Shown here: positions 8,073 to 16,644 of the stretch, piece after piece
How the letters are laid out: each line of letters opens with the position of its first letter
How positions within the stretch are numbered: position 1 is the first letter of the stretch
From: CAXSEF01 sp050920955
GTDB taxonomy: Bacteria; Pseudomonadota; Alphaproteobacteria; Acetobacterales; Acetobacteraceae
Direction: 5' to 3'
Length of the DNA: 31,010 bases
NCBI GenBank assembly: GCA_050920955.1
Contig: JBPBQS010000134.1
Span: 1-31,010 of the forward strand
Program-made: the position numbers and the translations under genes
Notes under the pieces: generated by a model
The model's database searches: none
Told to the model about the DNA's origin: nothing
Seen by the model: only the letters and a program-made list of their open reading frames with translations

Positions 8073-8936
8073 ATGAGCGACGCCCGCATCTTCGACCGCG
8101 CGGCCGTGCGCCGGCACCGCGACCGCGCCGCCGCCGACCTGGGCACGGCGCCCGACGTGCTGCGCGAGGTCGCCGACCGCCTGCTCGACCGCCTCGACGA
8201 CACGACGCGGCGCTTCACCGCGGCGCTCGACGTCGGCGGGCGCGGCGTGGTGGCGCCCCTGCTGCGCGCGCGCGGCATCGGCGTGGTGAGCTGCGACCTG
8301 TCGCCGCGCATGGCCGCGCTGAACGGCGGCCCCGCCGTGGCCTGCGACGAGGAGATGCTGCCGTTCGCCGCGGAGAGCTTCGACCTCGTCGTGGCCAACC
8401 TGTCGCTGCACTGGGTCAACGACCTGCCCGGCTGCCTGGTGCAGCTGCGCCGCGCGCTGCGCCCGGACGGCCTGTTCCTGGCCAGCGTGCCGGCGCTCGG
8501 CACGCTCGACACCCTGCGCGCCGCGCTCACCGAGGCCGAGCTGGACCTGTGCGGCGGCGCCTCGCCCCGCGTCTCGCCCTTCGCCGAGCTGCGCGACTGC
8601 GCGGCGCTGCTGCAGCGCGCCGGCTTCGCCATGCCCGTCGCCGACGCCGACGACCTGACCCTGCTCTACGCCGACCCGCTGGCGCTGCTGCGCGAGCTGC
8701 GCGCCGCCGGCGAGTCCAACGCCGTGCTGCTGCGCGACCGCCGCACCCCGCCGCGCGCGCTGTTCCCCGCCGCCCTGGCCGCGATGCCGCAGCGCGACGG
8801 CCGCCTCGCCGCGCGCCTGCGCCTGGCCATGCTCACCGGCTGGGCGCCCGGCCCCGACCAGCGCCCGGCCGCCGCCCGCGGCAGCGGCCGCGTGAGCCTC
8901 GCCGACTTCCTCGGCCGCCCCGACCCCGCGCCGTGA
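8073..8936 (+). CDS. NDUFAF5/BioC-like SAM-dependent methyltransferase family protein
   Basis: The 287-residue product has a Rossmann methyltransferase core. Motif I is LDVGGRG (52-58), the SAM acidic strand is VVSCDLS (71-77), and FDLVVANLSLHWVNDLPGC (103-121) is typical of the NDUFAF5/BioC group, followed by FLASVPALGTLDTLR. NDUFAF5, the mitochondrial relative, hydroxylates an arginine of a complex I subunit. Bacterial members beside comF and grxC are conserved in alphaproteobacteria, but their reaction is not settled. The ATG at 8073 starts the conserved MSDARIFDRAAVRRHRDRAA segment, where RAAVRRHRDRAA matches the family N-terminus. It is transcribed divergently from comF across a gap of 104 bases. 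Confidence 0.88.
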   Translation: MSDARIFDRAAVRRHRDRAAADLGTAPDVLREVADRLLDRLDDTTRRFTAALDVGGRGVVAPLLRARGIGVVSCDLSPRMAALNGGPAVACDEEMLPFAAESFDLVVANLSLHWVNDLPGCLVQLRRALRPDGLFLASVPALGTLDTLRAALTEAELDLCGGASPRVSPFAELRDCAALLQRAGFAMPVADADDLTLLYADPLALLRELRAAGESNAVLLRDRRTPPRALFPAALAAMPQRDGRLAARLRLAMLTGWAPGPDQRPAAARGSGRVSLADFLGRPDPAP

Positions 8937-9048
8937 GCCGCGCCGCGCCGTCGCGTCACGCACGGCGCGCCCTGGCCCGCGGCGTCCGGACAGGCTACGC
9001 GGGCCGCCCCCGGACCCCGGCGTCCGCATCGCCGCGAAGGACGACACC

Positions 9049-9228
9049 CTGCCCCACCGATCGGTCCGCCTCGCCCTGCTGGCCGGCGCCGCCCTGCTCT
9101 GCGGCTGCGCTGCCCGCCCCCCTGCCGCACCCCCCGCCGCGCCCCTCGACGCAGCCGCCCCGGCGGACGACGCCGCGCAGGCCGCCCCGCGCCTGGACGA
9201 CGCGAACATGCTCCCCCGCCCGTACTGA
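9049..9228 (+). CDS. Small predicted lipoprotein, non-ATG start
   Basis: A 59-codon frame ends with TGA at 9226. The translation shows a basic start (PHRSVR), a hydrophobic core (LALLAGAALL) and a lipobox LCGC with the lipid-bearing Cys at residue 20. A Pro/Ala-rich tail ends NMLPRPY. No ATG, GTG or TTG exists in the frame between the previous stop near 8893 and the signal sequence, so the best start is CTG at 9049, which has AAGGA six to seven bases upstream. Small Ala/Pro-rich lipoproteins of this kind are common in outer membranes of high-GC alphaproteobacteria. The function is unknown. It lies between the methyltransferase and the peroxidase, all on the plus strand. The lipoprotein signal is clear; whether the gene is expressed is less certain. 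Confidence 0.55.
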   Translation: MPHRSVRLALLAGAALLCGCAARPPAAPPAAPLDAAAPADDAAQAAPRLDDANMLPRPY

Positions 9229-9288
9229 GCCGCCCCGCCCGCCGGGCAGGCTGGCCCGGGCGTGCGAAGCGGTCCAACATACAATGGT

Positions 9289-10347
9289 ATGAAATCCCCG
9301 CTTGCCCCCGCCCTGTCCGGCCTGCGCCGCCGCTGGCTTCCCTGCGCCGCCCTGATGGTGCTGGCCTTCCCGGGCGCGTTCCGGCCGTCGGCGGCCGTGG
9401 ACGAGGGGGCGGACGCCGGGCGCTCCGCCTTCCGCCGCCCCGTCGAGGCGCCGTACACGGCCGCCAACCCCTACACCCGCGCCAAGGCCGAGCTGGGCCG
9501 CACGCTGTTCTTCGACCCGTCGCTGTCCGGGCCGGGCACCAAGTCCTGCGCCAGCTGCCACAACCCCGCGCTGTCCTACGGCGACGGGCTCGCGGTCGAG
9601 GTCGGCGTGGGCGCGCGCACGACCGGCGCGCGCACGCCGACCCTGCTCGACGTCGCCTGGATCGAGGTGGCCGGCTGGGACGGCCACTTCGCCACCGTCG
9701 ACGACGTGACCCTGGCCGCGATCGCCAACCCGAACATCATGGGCGGCAGCGTGGATGCCGTGCTGGCCCGCCTCGCGGCCACGCCGGGCTACCGCCGCGC
9801 CTTCGCCGACGCCTTCCCCGGGCGCGCGATCGACCGCGCCACGCTGCGCGACGCGGTCGGCGTCTACGTCCGCACCATCGTGTCCGGTCCCGCCCCGTTC
9901 GACCGCTGGGTGGCGCACGACGAGTCCGCGATCAGCGCCTCCGCCAAGCGCGGCTTCGCCCTGTTCGACGGCCGCGCCGGCTGCTCGGGCTGCCACGTCG
10001 GCTGGTCGTTCACCGACGGCTCGTTCCACGACATCGGGGTCGCCGGCGACGACGTGCCCGGCCGCGGCGCGCTGTTCCCCACCTCCGTGAAGCTGCAGCA
10101 CGCCTTCAAGGTGCCGACCCTGCGCGACGTCGCCCGCCGCGCGCCCTACATGCACGACGGCTCCTACCCCGACCTCGGCACCGTGCTCGACCTCTACGAC
10201 CGCGGCGGCACCGACCGCCTGAGCCTGTCCGAGCAGATCCACCCCCTGAACCTCGCCCCGGGCGAGCGCGCCGACCTCCTCGCGTTCCTCGACACCCTGA
10301 CCTCGGACCCTGCCCCGGTCGCCGTGCCCGTCGTGCCCCGCCCCTAG
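9289..10347 (+). CDS. Di-haem cytochrome c peroxidase family protein (MauG/CcpA-like)
   Basis: This is an exported di-haem protein. Residues 1-36 form a signal peptide (core ALMVLAFPGAF). There are two haem c sites, CASCH at 87-91 and CSGCH at 232-236, in the spacing of the CCP/MauG family. LGRTLFFDPSLSGPGTKSCASC is the usual lead-in, and KVPTLRDVARRAPYMHDGSY (274-293) holds the conserved Met region near the second haem. Family members reduce hydrogen peroxide in the periplasm or modify protein side chains. Which applies here is not clear. The ATG at 9289 gives 352 residues. A start nine codons upstream adds nothing recognisable. The tail after residue 338 is Pro/Val-rich and not part of the fold. 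An AT-type hairpin element follows 22 bases after the stop. Confidence 0.92.
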   Translation: MKSPLAPALSGLRRRWLPCAALMVLAFPGAFRPSAAVDEGADAGRSAFRRPVEAPYTAANPYTRAKAELGRTLFFDPSLSGPGTKSCASCHNPALSYGDGLAVEVGVGARTTGARTPTLLDVAWIEVAGWDGHFATVDDVTLAAIANPNIMGGSVDAVLARLAATPGYRRAFADAFPGRAIDRATLRDAVGVYVRTIVSGPAPFDRWVAHDESAISASAKRGFALFDGRAGCSGCHVGWSFTDGSFHDIGVAGDDVPGRGALFPTSVKLQHAFKVPTLRDVARRAPYMHDGSYPDLGTVLDLYDRGGTDRLSLSEQIHPLNLAPGERADLLAFLDTLTSDPAPVAVPVVPRP

Positions 10348-10369
10348 AACCGCGCCTCTTCCCTGGCCC

Positions 10370-10510
10370 GCAGAAAGAAAGCGAGTTCTTTCTTGAAAGA
10401 AAGAACCAAAGAACTTTGCCAATTCGTCCGAGTTCAACCGGGCACGTCCAACCCTGATTTGCAAAGTCTTTTTGCTTCTTTTTCTTCAGAAAAAGAAGGC
10501 CTTGCCTTCC
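10370..10510. repeat. AT-type paired-hairpin element, copy 2
   Basis: The left box (10370-10417) contains a perfect palindrome at 10385-10406, arms GTTCTTTCT and AGAAAGAAC around TGAA, followed by CAAAGAACTT. The right box (10460-10510) holds the GCAAA/TTTGC mini-hairpin and the perfect palindrome at 10475-10498 (CTTCTTTTTCT / AGAAAAAGAAG), then GGCCTTGCCTTCC. The 42-base middle differs from the other copies. Here the left box lies downstream of the peroxidase gene and the right box points to the pentapeptide gene, unlike copies 1 and 3. Confidence 0.9.
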
Positions 10511-10617
10511 TGATGCTCCATGTCCGCCGCAGCCGCGCAACCTTGCGTGGGCGGCGGCACGCCCTTCGCGCGCGTGCTATGCCCTCGCCCTGGCCAGGCG
10601 GCCCGGGAGCATCCGAG

Positions 10618-12072
10618 GTGGACCACGACGACCCAGCCCTCTCGCAGGACGGCCCCGACCCTGCCGAGGCGCTGCACCGCCGCCTGAGCGAGGCGTCGCC
10701 CGAGCAGCGCCTCGTCCACATCCTGCGCCTGATCGAGGAGGCGGCCGACGCCTGCCTCCGCCTGCCGGAGCTGCGCGGCGCGCGCCTGACCCTGCCCAGC
10801 CTGCGCCTGGACGCCGACACGCTGCGCCCGCACGTCGAGCGCGCCGGCGAGGCGCCCGCCTGGTGGCACGCGGAGTCCGGCGCCGCGCGCCTGCACGGCG
10901 CCGTGCTGCGCGGCGCGCACCTGCAGGACGCCGTGCTCGACGGCGTCGACCTGACGCGCGCCGACCTCAGCGACTCCGCCCTGCGCTCGGCGTCCCTCAA
11001 GGCCGCCTGCCTGGAGGGCGCCAACCTCGCGCGCGCCGACCTCACCGGCGCGGACCTGACCGGCGTGCGCGCCAGCGAGGCCGACCTGCGCGACGCCCTG
11101 CTGGAGGACGCCCGCTTCACCCGCGCGGTGCTGCGCTTCGCCCGCCTGGGCGGCGCGCTGCTGGAGCACGCGGACTTCACCGACGCCGACCTGTGGGGCG
11201 CGAAGCTGGAGGGCGCCGAGATGCCCTACGCCACGCTGCGCCGCGCGGTGGCGCAGGAGGCGTCCATGGTCGGCGCCGACCTGTCCGGCGCCAGCCTGGA
11301 GGAGGCCGACCTGCGCAAGGCCGACCTGTCCGACGCCCGCCTGCGCGGCGCCGACCTGCGCGGCGCGCTCCTGGCCGGCGCGAAGCTCGCGGGCGCCGAC
11401 CTCAGCGACGCCAGCCTGCCGCGCGCCAACCTCTCGACCTGCGACCTGCGCCACGTCCGCCTCGCCGGCGCCTGGCTGGAGAGCACGCGCATGCGCGTCG
11501 ACCAGCTCGGCGGCGCGCTCGGCGAGGAGATCGCCGGCGACTTCGACGCCGCCCGACAGGGCTACCTCAACCTCGAGAAGAATTTTCGCGACCTTGGCGT
11601 CCCTGACTCGGCGAGCTGGGCGTACCGGCGCGCGCGGCGCATGGGCAAGCGCCACACCCGCGCCCTGGCCCGCACGGCGCTGCGCGAGCGCCGCTGGCGC
11701 GACGCCGCGCTAAACCTGGCGCTCACCGCGAGCGACAGCTTCGCCGAGTGGCTGTGCGACTACGGCGAGAGCCTGCCGCGCGTGCTGCGCGCCTTCGTGA
11801 CGATCCTGCTGTGCTTCGCGGCGTACTACGCGGCGAGCGGCAGCCTGCTGCACGAGGTCGCCGGCCCGAACGGCCCGGTGATGCGCCCGAGCCACGCGCT
11901 CGAGGACATCCTGAGCTTCTCGTTCCTGGAGATGTGCACCTCGTCGACCCCCGACATCGGCCTGCACCCCGCGAGCCGCCTGGTCTTCTTCGTCGGCAGC
12001 CTGCAGTACATCGTGGGTGTCGTGCTGATCGGCCTGTTCGGCTATGTGCTGGGCAACCGCATCAGACGATAG
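10618..12072 (+). CDS. Pentapeptide-repeat protein with C-terminal two-helix channel-like module
   Basis: The product has four parts. An N-terminal helical region (1-85) is followed by about 40 tandem pentapeptide repeats of the A(D/N)LxG type (about 90-290), which should form a right-handed quadrilateral beta-helix. A helical linker (305-375) carries the NLEKNFRDLG...WAYRRARRMGKR pattern seen in pentapeptide-channel fusions. Last is a membrane module with a helix at 388-408, a re-entrant-like segment SFSFLEMCTSSTPDIG (433-448) and a helix at 455-478. The layout is that of a two-helix potassium-channel pore, but the filter position reads TSSTPD instead of TVGYGD, so potassium selectivity is doubtful. 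I start at GTG 10618 because GGGAG lies eight bases upstream. ATG 10579 is an alternative, and ATG 10513 lies just after the repeat element. The dehydrogenase gene follows after 10 bases, so they are probably co-transcribed. Confidence 0.85.
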   Translation: MDHDDPALSQDGPDPAEALHRRLSEASPEQRLVHILRLIEEAADACLRLPELRGARLTLPSLRLDADTLRPHVERAGEAPAWWHAESGAARLHGAVLRGAHLQDAVLDGVDLTRADLSDSALRSASLKAACLEGANLARADLTGADLTGVRASEADLRDALLEDARFTRAVLRFARLGGALLEHADFTDADLWGAKLEGAEMPYATLRRAVAQEASMVGADLSGASLEEADLRKADLSDARLRGADLRGALLAGAKLAGADLSDASLPRANLSTCDLRHVRLAGAWLESTRMRVDQLGGALGEEIAGDFDAARQGYLNLEKNFRDLGVPDSASWAYRRARRMGKRHTRALARTALRERRWRDAALNLALTASDSFAEWLCDYGESLPRVLRAFVTILLCFAAYYAASGSLLHEVAGPNGPVMRPSHALEDILSFSFLEMCTSSTPDIGLHPASRLVFFVGSLQYIVGVVLIGLFGYVLGNRIRR

Positions 12073-12082
12073 GGAAACGACC

Positions 12083-13075
12083 ATGAGCGAGCAGACCCAG
12101 ACCCCCGCCGGAGGCCGCAGGCCCGTGCTGCTGCTCAGCCGACGCGTCCCGCCCGCCACCGAGGCCCGCGCGCGCCGCGACTACGACGTGCGCCTCAACG
12201 AGACCGACGAGCCCTACGACGCCGCCGAGCTGCTCCGCCGCGCCGAGGGGGCCGACGCCGTCATCGTCACCCCCGCCGACAAGGTCAGCGCCGAGACCAT
12301 CGGCCGCCTGCCCGAAAGCGTGCGCGCCTTCGCCACCTTCAGCGTCGGCTACGACCACGTCGACGCCGCCGCGCTCCGTGCCCGCGGCACGCCCTTCGTC
12401 AACACCCCCGACGTGCTCTCCCAGGCCACCGCCGAGCTGGCCGTCCTCCTGATCCTGGCCGCCTGCCGCCGCGCCGGCGAGGGCGAGCGCCTGGTCCGCT
12501 CCGGCGGCTGGAAGGGCTGGGCGCCGACGATGATGATGAGCGCCCAGGTCTCCGGGGCAAAACTCGGCATCATGGGCATGGGCCGCATCGGCCGCGAGGT
12601 CGCCCGCATGGCCCGCGGCTTCGAGATGAAGATCCACTACCGCGACCTGCAGCAGCTCCCCGAGTCCCTCGTCGGCGACGCGATCTTCCACGGCGACGAC
12701 GACAGCTTCCTCGCCGAGTGCGAGATCCTCTCGCTCAACGCCCCCGGCGGCGCCGGCACCGCGAGCTGGCTCGACGCGGCCAAGATCGCCAAGCTCCCGC
12801 AGGGCGCCGTCGTGGTGAACACCGCGCGCGGCACCCTGGTCGACGACGCCGCCCTGATCGCCGCGCTGAAGTCCGGCCGCATCGCCGCCGCCGGCCTCGA
12901 CGTCTTCGCCGGCGAGCCGAACCTCAACCCCGGCTACCTGGAGCTGGAGAACGCGGTCCTGCTGCCCCACCTCGGCAGCAACCCGCTCAAGACCCGCGAG
13001 GCCATGGGCACGCTCGTGCTCGACGGCCTGGACGCGATCTTCGCGGGTCGCGAGCCGGCGAACCTCGTGAAGTAG
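12083..13075 (+). CDS. D-isomer-specific 2-hydroxyacid dehydrogenase (glyoxylate/hydroxypyruvate reductase type)
   Basis: This is an NAD(P)H-dependent cytoplasmic dehydrogenase of 330 residues. The dinucleotide site is GMGRIG at 165-170. The catalytic triad is complete: Arg249 in NTARG, Glu278 in FAGEP and His296 in LPHLGS. The sequences FATFSVGYDHVD and VLSQATAELAVLLILA fit the glyoxylate/hydroxypyruvate reductase and D-glycerate dehydrogenase group. It probably reduces hydroxypyruvate or glyoxylate in serine/C1 or photorespiration-like metabolism. Exact substrate and cofactor are not decided by sequence. The ATG at 12083 has AGGGA eight bases upstream. It is 10 bases downstream of the pentapeptide gene. 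A hairpin half-element starts one base after its stop codon. Confidence 0.92.
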   Translation: MSEQTQTPAGGRRPVLLLSRRVPPATEARARRDYDVRLNETDEPYDAAELLRRAEGADAVIVTPADKVSAETIGRLPESVRAFATFSVGYDHVDAAALRARGTPFVNTPDVLSQATAELAVLLILAACRRAGEGERLVRSGGWKGWAPTMMMSAQVSGAKLGIMGMGRIGREVARMARGFEMKIHYRDLQQLPESLVGDAIFHGDDDSFLAECEILSLNAPGGAGTASWLDAAKIAKLPQGAVVVNTARGTLVDDAALIAALKSGRIAAAGLDVFAGEPNLNPGYLELENAVLLPHLGSNPLKTREAMGTLVLDGLDAIFAGREPANLVK

Positions 13076-13076
13076 C

Positions 13077-13131
13077 GAAGCAAGGCCGGGCGCTGCCCGG
13101 ACCCGCCAGGGGCGAGCCGCCCCTGGACCGG
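13077..13131. repeat. GC-type paired-hairpin element, half copy (R3)
   Basis: GAAGCAAGGCC begins one base after the dehydrogenase stop. The outer hairpin at 13086-13100 is CCGGGC/GCCCGG with loop GCT. The linker is ACCCG. The inner hairpin at 13106-13126 is CCAGGGGCG/CGCCCCTGG with loop AGC, and the element ends ACCGG. Apart from one loop base it is the reverse complement of the half copy at 17863-17921. Confidence 0.92.
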
Positions 13132-13183
13132 CGTCTCTGGCGTTCACGCGCCGGCCGGCCTCCAGGTGCGTGGGGCGCCGCCG

Positions 13184-14858
13184 TCAGCTCACGCCGGCCA
13201 GGTCCACGCCGGTGACGCCGAGCAGGGTCACGACCGTGTGGTCCGCGAAGCGCAGCGTCGTCCCGCCCGCAGCGCCTGAGACCGTGGCCGCGCCGCCGTA
13301 GCCCTGCGCGAGGACGTGGTCCACGCCCGGCCGGAAGCCGTACACGACGACCTCGCCGCCCGCCTGCCCGTTCACGACGCCGATCCGCTCGCCGCCGCCC
13401 CCGTTGAACAGGGTGAGGTTGCCGCTCCCGGCCTGCACGTAGCCGCCGCCCGCGCCACCGACGAGGACGTCCTCCCCCGCGCCCGCGAACAGCGTGGTCA
13501 GCCCGCTGCCGCCGTTGATCGTGGCGGCGCCGCTGCCGGCAACCACCGTCGTCCGCCCCGACCCCGCGACCAGCAGATCGGCGCCGCTGCCCCCGAACAT
13601 CGTGTCGCTGCCGCTGGACGCGGCGCCGCTGAGCGTCTCGTTGCCCGCCGACGCCGCCATCAGCAGGCCGTAGTGCCCGGTTCCCACGAGCAGATCGCCA
13701 TCGCCGCCCCCGCCGATGGTCGTCGGTCCGGCCGGCGCGCCGAGCATGGTGCCGCCCGGCGTCCGCAGGAAGTAGGGATTGCCCGGGGACAGCGGCTCGT
13801 AGCCGTCCAGCACCGGCCCGGCCACCACGACGTTGCCGCCGGCCGTGCCGCCGTAGACCTCGGCCTGCTCGTTGCCGCCGAACACGCTCAACCGGCCCGT
13901 GCCGCCGGACACCAGCAGGGTGCCGAACAGGAAGCCGCCCGCGCCCACGCCGCGCGCGCCCGGCAGCTGCACGGGGTTCGTCGTCCCCAGCACGGTGGCG
14001 TGGCCGCTGCCGTTGCGCAGCACCAGGCTGCCCGCCCCGCCCTGGAGCATGAGGTCCTGGTCCGACCCGATCACCGTGCCCATGAAGCCGTCGCCGGCCT
14101 CGAGCGGCGCCAGTGTCACGCCGGGATCGACCAGCAGGGTGCCGTACGACACCGACAGCGGCCCGGTGCCGCCCGCGCCCTGCCGCGCCAGCTCCACCCC
14201 GCCCGCCACGCCGGCATAGGGCACCTCGAACGGCACGAGCGGCTCGCCGCCCGACGTGATGGTCGTGCCGCCGGACCACGCGTTGTCCGCGTTCGTCAGC
14301 ACCAGCCGGTCCGGCGAGCGGCTCGGCGACGAGAGCACCAGCGCCCCGGCCCCGGTGATCGCGCCCGACAGCGTGCCGGCCCCGGCGATCGTCGCCGTCG
14401 CCGTGCCGTCCGCCGCGGTCGCTGGCGCCACCACGATCGAATTGGCGAGCACGCCCAGCGTCCCCGCCAGCGTCGCGTCGGCGCCCAGCGTCAGCGTGCC
14501 GGTGCCCAGCCAGCGTAGCACCCGCGTCGAGACACAGCGTCGCCCCGAGGCTGACGTAGGCGCTGCCCGGCGCCTCGACCGATCCGGACGCGAACGACAG
14601 CGCCGCCCCCGACGCCAGCTCGACCGCGCCGATCATGGCAAGCGAGAAGGTGCCGACCGCGTGGGTCCCGGCCAGGGTCAGCGTCGAGAGGTAGGGATCG
14701 GCCACCGTCAGGCTGGCCGCCGCCCCGCTGCCGGTGACCGTGAAGCCGTACTGCGCGCGGTCGAACACCGCGTCGTCCGCGGCGGTCGGCACGCCCTCGC
14801 TCCAGTTCGACGCCGTGTTCCAGTCGCCCGAGCCGGCGATCCAGTGCGTGACAGTCAC
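13184..14858 (-). pseudogene. Secreted RTX/autotransporter-like repeat protein, interrupted by a one-base frameshift
   Basis: The gene starts at GTG 14858, with GGAGG five bases upstream (14864-14868). Its N-terminus THWIAGSGDWNTASNWS, then GVPTAADDAVFD, is typical of autotransporter/beta-helix passenger modules. The frame then runs out after ATLAG. The continuation GTGTLTLGADATLAG is found one frame over and stays open to the stop at 13184. A single extra C in the CCC at 14505-14507 (plus strand) explains the shift; removing it gives about 557 residues. The second half has Gly-rich RTX-like repeats (GGSGADLLVAGSG, AGAGEDVLVGGAGGG). With no Sec signal peptide, type I secretion by a C-terminal signal is the likely route. 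The break may be a real mutation, phase variation or an assembly error. A 13-base C tract lies in its upstream region. Confidence 0.72.
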
Positions 14859-14966
14859 CCGCGCCTCCGTCGATCGATCGGGGCGCGAGCCGGCCGCCGG
14901 GACGGGGCCGCGCCGCGCATCGCCGCGCGATCCTGCCCGTGCCGCGCCGCAAACACCACCCTGGGT

Positions 14967-15000
14967 TGAGCGGGGCCACCCCCCCCCCCCCGCCCGCTCA
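14967..15000. repeat. 13-base poly-C tract inside an inverted repeat
   Basis: Thirteen consecutive C (14979-14991) lie in the loop of an inverted repeat TGAGCGGG (14967-14974) / CCCGCTCA (14993-15000). The right arm includes the ligase stop codon. On the minus strand it is both the region just after the ligase gene and the far upstream region, about 120 bases, of the frameshifted secreted-protein gene. Such tracts mutate by slippage and are prone to sequencing error. Confidence 0.8.
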
Positions 15001-16635
15001 GTCCCGCACGTCCTCGGCCGGCACCGTGTCCTCCTCGCGCCCCTCCACCAGCCGCATCAGCGTCTCCAGCCGGTCCGCCTCGGCGAACGGCTTGTCCGGC
15101 CGCAGCCGCGCCACGCGCGGGAAGCGCAGCGCCACCCCCGACTTGTGCCGGCTCGACAGCTGCGCCGCGTCGAACGCGATCTCCAGCACCAGGCCGCGCG
15201 CCACCTCGCGCACCGGCCCGAACCGCCCCACCGTGTTGTTGCGGATCCAGCGGTCCATCGTCGCCAGCTCCGCGTCCGTGAACCCCGAGTACGCCTTGCC
15301 CACCGGCACCAGCTCGTCGACGCCGCCCGCGCCCTCGCGCCACAGCCCGAACGTGTAGTCCGAGTAGAAGCTCGACCGCTTGCCGTGCCCGCGCTGCGCG
15401 TACATCACCACCGCGTCGATGGTCAGCGGGTCGCGCTTCCACTTCCACCACTGCCCCTTCGGCCGCCCCGGCACGTAGGCGCTGTCGCCCCGCTTGAGCA
15501 TCAGCCCCTCGATCGACGCCGCCCTCGCCCCGTCGCGCCTCTCCCCCAGCTCCGCCACGCTCCCGAACGGGATCAGCTCGGACAAATCCATCCGCGCCGG
15601 CCGCTCGCGCGCGAACCACGCCTCCAGCCGTGCCCGACGCACATCGAACGGCAGCGTGCGCAGATCCTCCTCCCCCTCGAACAGCAGGTCGTAGAGCCGC
15701 ACGAACACGGGGAACTCGCGCAGCATCTTCGCCCCCACGACCTTGCGCCCGAGCCGCTGCTGCAGGTCCGCGAACGGCGCCACCGCCCCCTCGCGCACCA
15801 CCAGCAGCTCGCCGTCCAGCACGCCGCGGAACCCCATCGCCTCGACGATCTCCGGGAACGCCGCCGACACGTCCTCGGCCCCGCGCGAGTACACCCGCCG
15901 CCCGCCCCCGGTGGACACGAGCTGCACCCGGATGCCGTCCCACTTCCACTCCGCCCGGAACGCCGCCGCATCCAGCGCCGCGAGGTCCGGCGCCTCCAGC
16001 GGCTGCGCCAGCATCGGCGGCCTGAACACCGGCGCGTCCATGGGGTCCGGCCGCGGCCCGCGCCCCTCGCACCACGCGAACAGCGCGTCGTACGGCGGCG
16101 TCAGCCCGTGCCACACCTCCTCGATCTCGTCCGCCGCGATCGCCACCCCGTGCCCCGACGCCAGCTCCGCCAGCGCGATCTTCGCGAGCCTGGCCGACGC
16201 CCCCACCCGCAGCGACCCCGTGATCAGCTTGAGCACCGCGTAGCGCACCGAGCTGTCCGAAGCGTCCAGCCACCCCGCCACCACCTGCCCCAGCTCCGCC
16301 TTCTCCCCGGCCGCCAGCGTCAGCACCACCTCGGCCAGCAGCGGCGGCGACGCGTTCGTCGGCCGCTCCGGCCACACCAGCGACACCGTCTCCGCGAGGT
16401 CCCCCACGAAGTCGTGGCTCCACGCGAACAGCACCGGGTCCACCCGGCTCTCCGCCAGCGCGCGGATCAGCGCCGGCTTGGCCGCGCGGAACGCCAGCTC
16501 GCCCGCCATCGCCGCCAGCGCGTAGCCCCGGTCCGGGTCCGCCTCCGCCTCGAAGAACCGCCGCAGCAGCGCCACCTTCGCCAGCCGGCTAGGCGAGAGC
16601 TGCAGACGGTCCAGCAGTTCCGCGAATGCGATCAC
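14998..16635 (-). CDS. ATP-dependent DNA ligase of the ligase/Lhr-Core/exonuclease/phosphoesterase cluster
   Basis: This is an ATP-dependent DNA ligase of about 545 residues. The nucleotidyl-transferase motif I is EWKWDGIR, with adenylated lysine at about 231. Later motifs are VLDGELLV, IEGLMLKR and WWKWKRDPLTID. An N-terminal helical DNA-binding domain (about 1-195) precedes it and an OB domain follows (to about 510). The sequence fits the bacterial LigB-like group (PP_1105 family) that travels with a beta-lactamase-fold exonuclease, an Lhr-Core helicase and a metallophosphoesterase; all are present nearby. I prefer GTG 16635 (VIAFAELLDRL), since the family starts close to that helix. TTG 16644 is three codons upstream. 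Neither start has a good ribosome site. The exonuclease gene precedes it on the same strand across a full hairpin element. Confidence 0.93.
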   Translation of the reverse strand: MIAFAELLDRLQLSPSRLAKVALLRRFFEAEADPDRGYALAAMAGELAFRAAKPALIRALAESRVDPVLFAWSHDFVGDLAETVSLVWPERPTNASPPLLAEVVLTLAAGEKAELGQVVAGWLDASDSSVRYAVLKLITGSLRVGASARLAKIALAELASGHGVAIAADEIEEVWHGLTPPYDALFAWCEGRGPRPDPMDAPVFRPPMLAQPLEAPDLAALDAAAFRAEWKWDGIRVQLVSTGGGRRVYSRGAEDVSAAFPEIVEAMGFRGVLDGELLVVREGAVAPFADLQQRLGRKVVGAKMLREFPVFVRLYDLLFEGEEDLRTLPFDVRRARLEAWFARERPARMDLSELIPFGSVAELGERRDGARAASIEGLMLKRGDSAYVPGRPKGQWWKWKRDPLTIDAVVMYAQRGHGKRSSFYSDYTFGLWREGAGGVDELVPVGKAYSGFTDAELATMDRWIRNNTVGRFGPVREVARGLVLEIAFDAAQLSSRHKSGVALRFPRVARLRPDKPFAEADRLETLMRLVEGREEDTVPAEDVRD

Positions 16636-16644
16636 CGCAGGCAA

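Noticed and set aside
9280..9285. TACAAT resembling a -10 box just before the peroxidase start
   Set aside because: It lies four bases before the ATG, and no -35 box is found at the proper distance (CGGGCG there). Transcription from it would begin inside the gene.
10393..10510. Short peptides such as KFFGSFFQERT and LFLKKKKQKDFA encoded by the AT-type repeats
   Set aside because: The same peptides appear at each repeat copy and extend unrelated neighbouring frames. They come from repeat DNA being read through, not from protein domains.
13184..14521. Taking the 445-codon frame as a complete gene
   Set aside because: It starts at a GTG with no ribosome site in the middle of a repeat. The true N-terminus with a strong ribosome site is in another frame upstream, so a frameshift is the better explanation.
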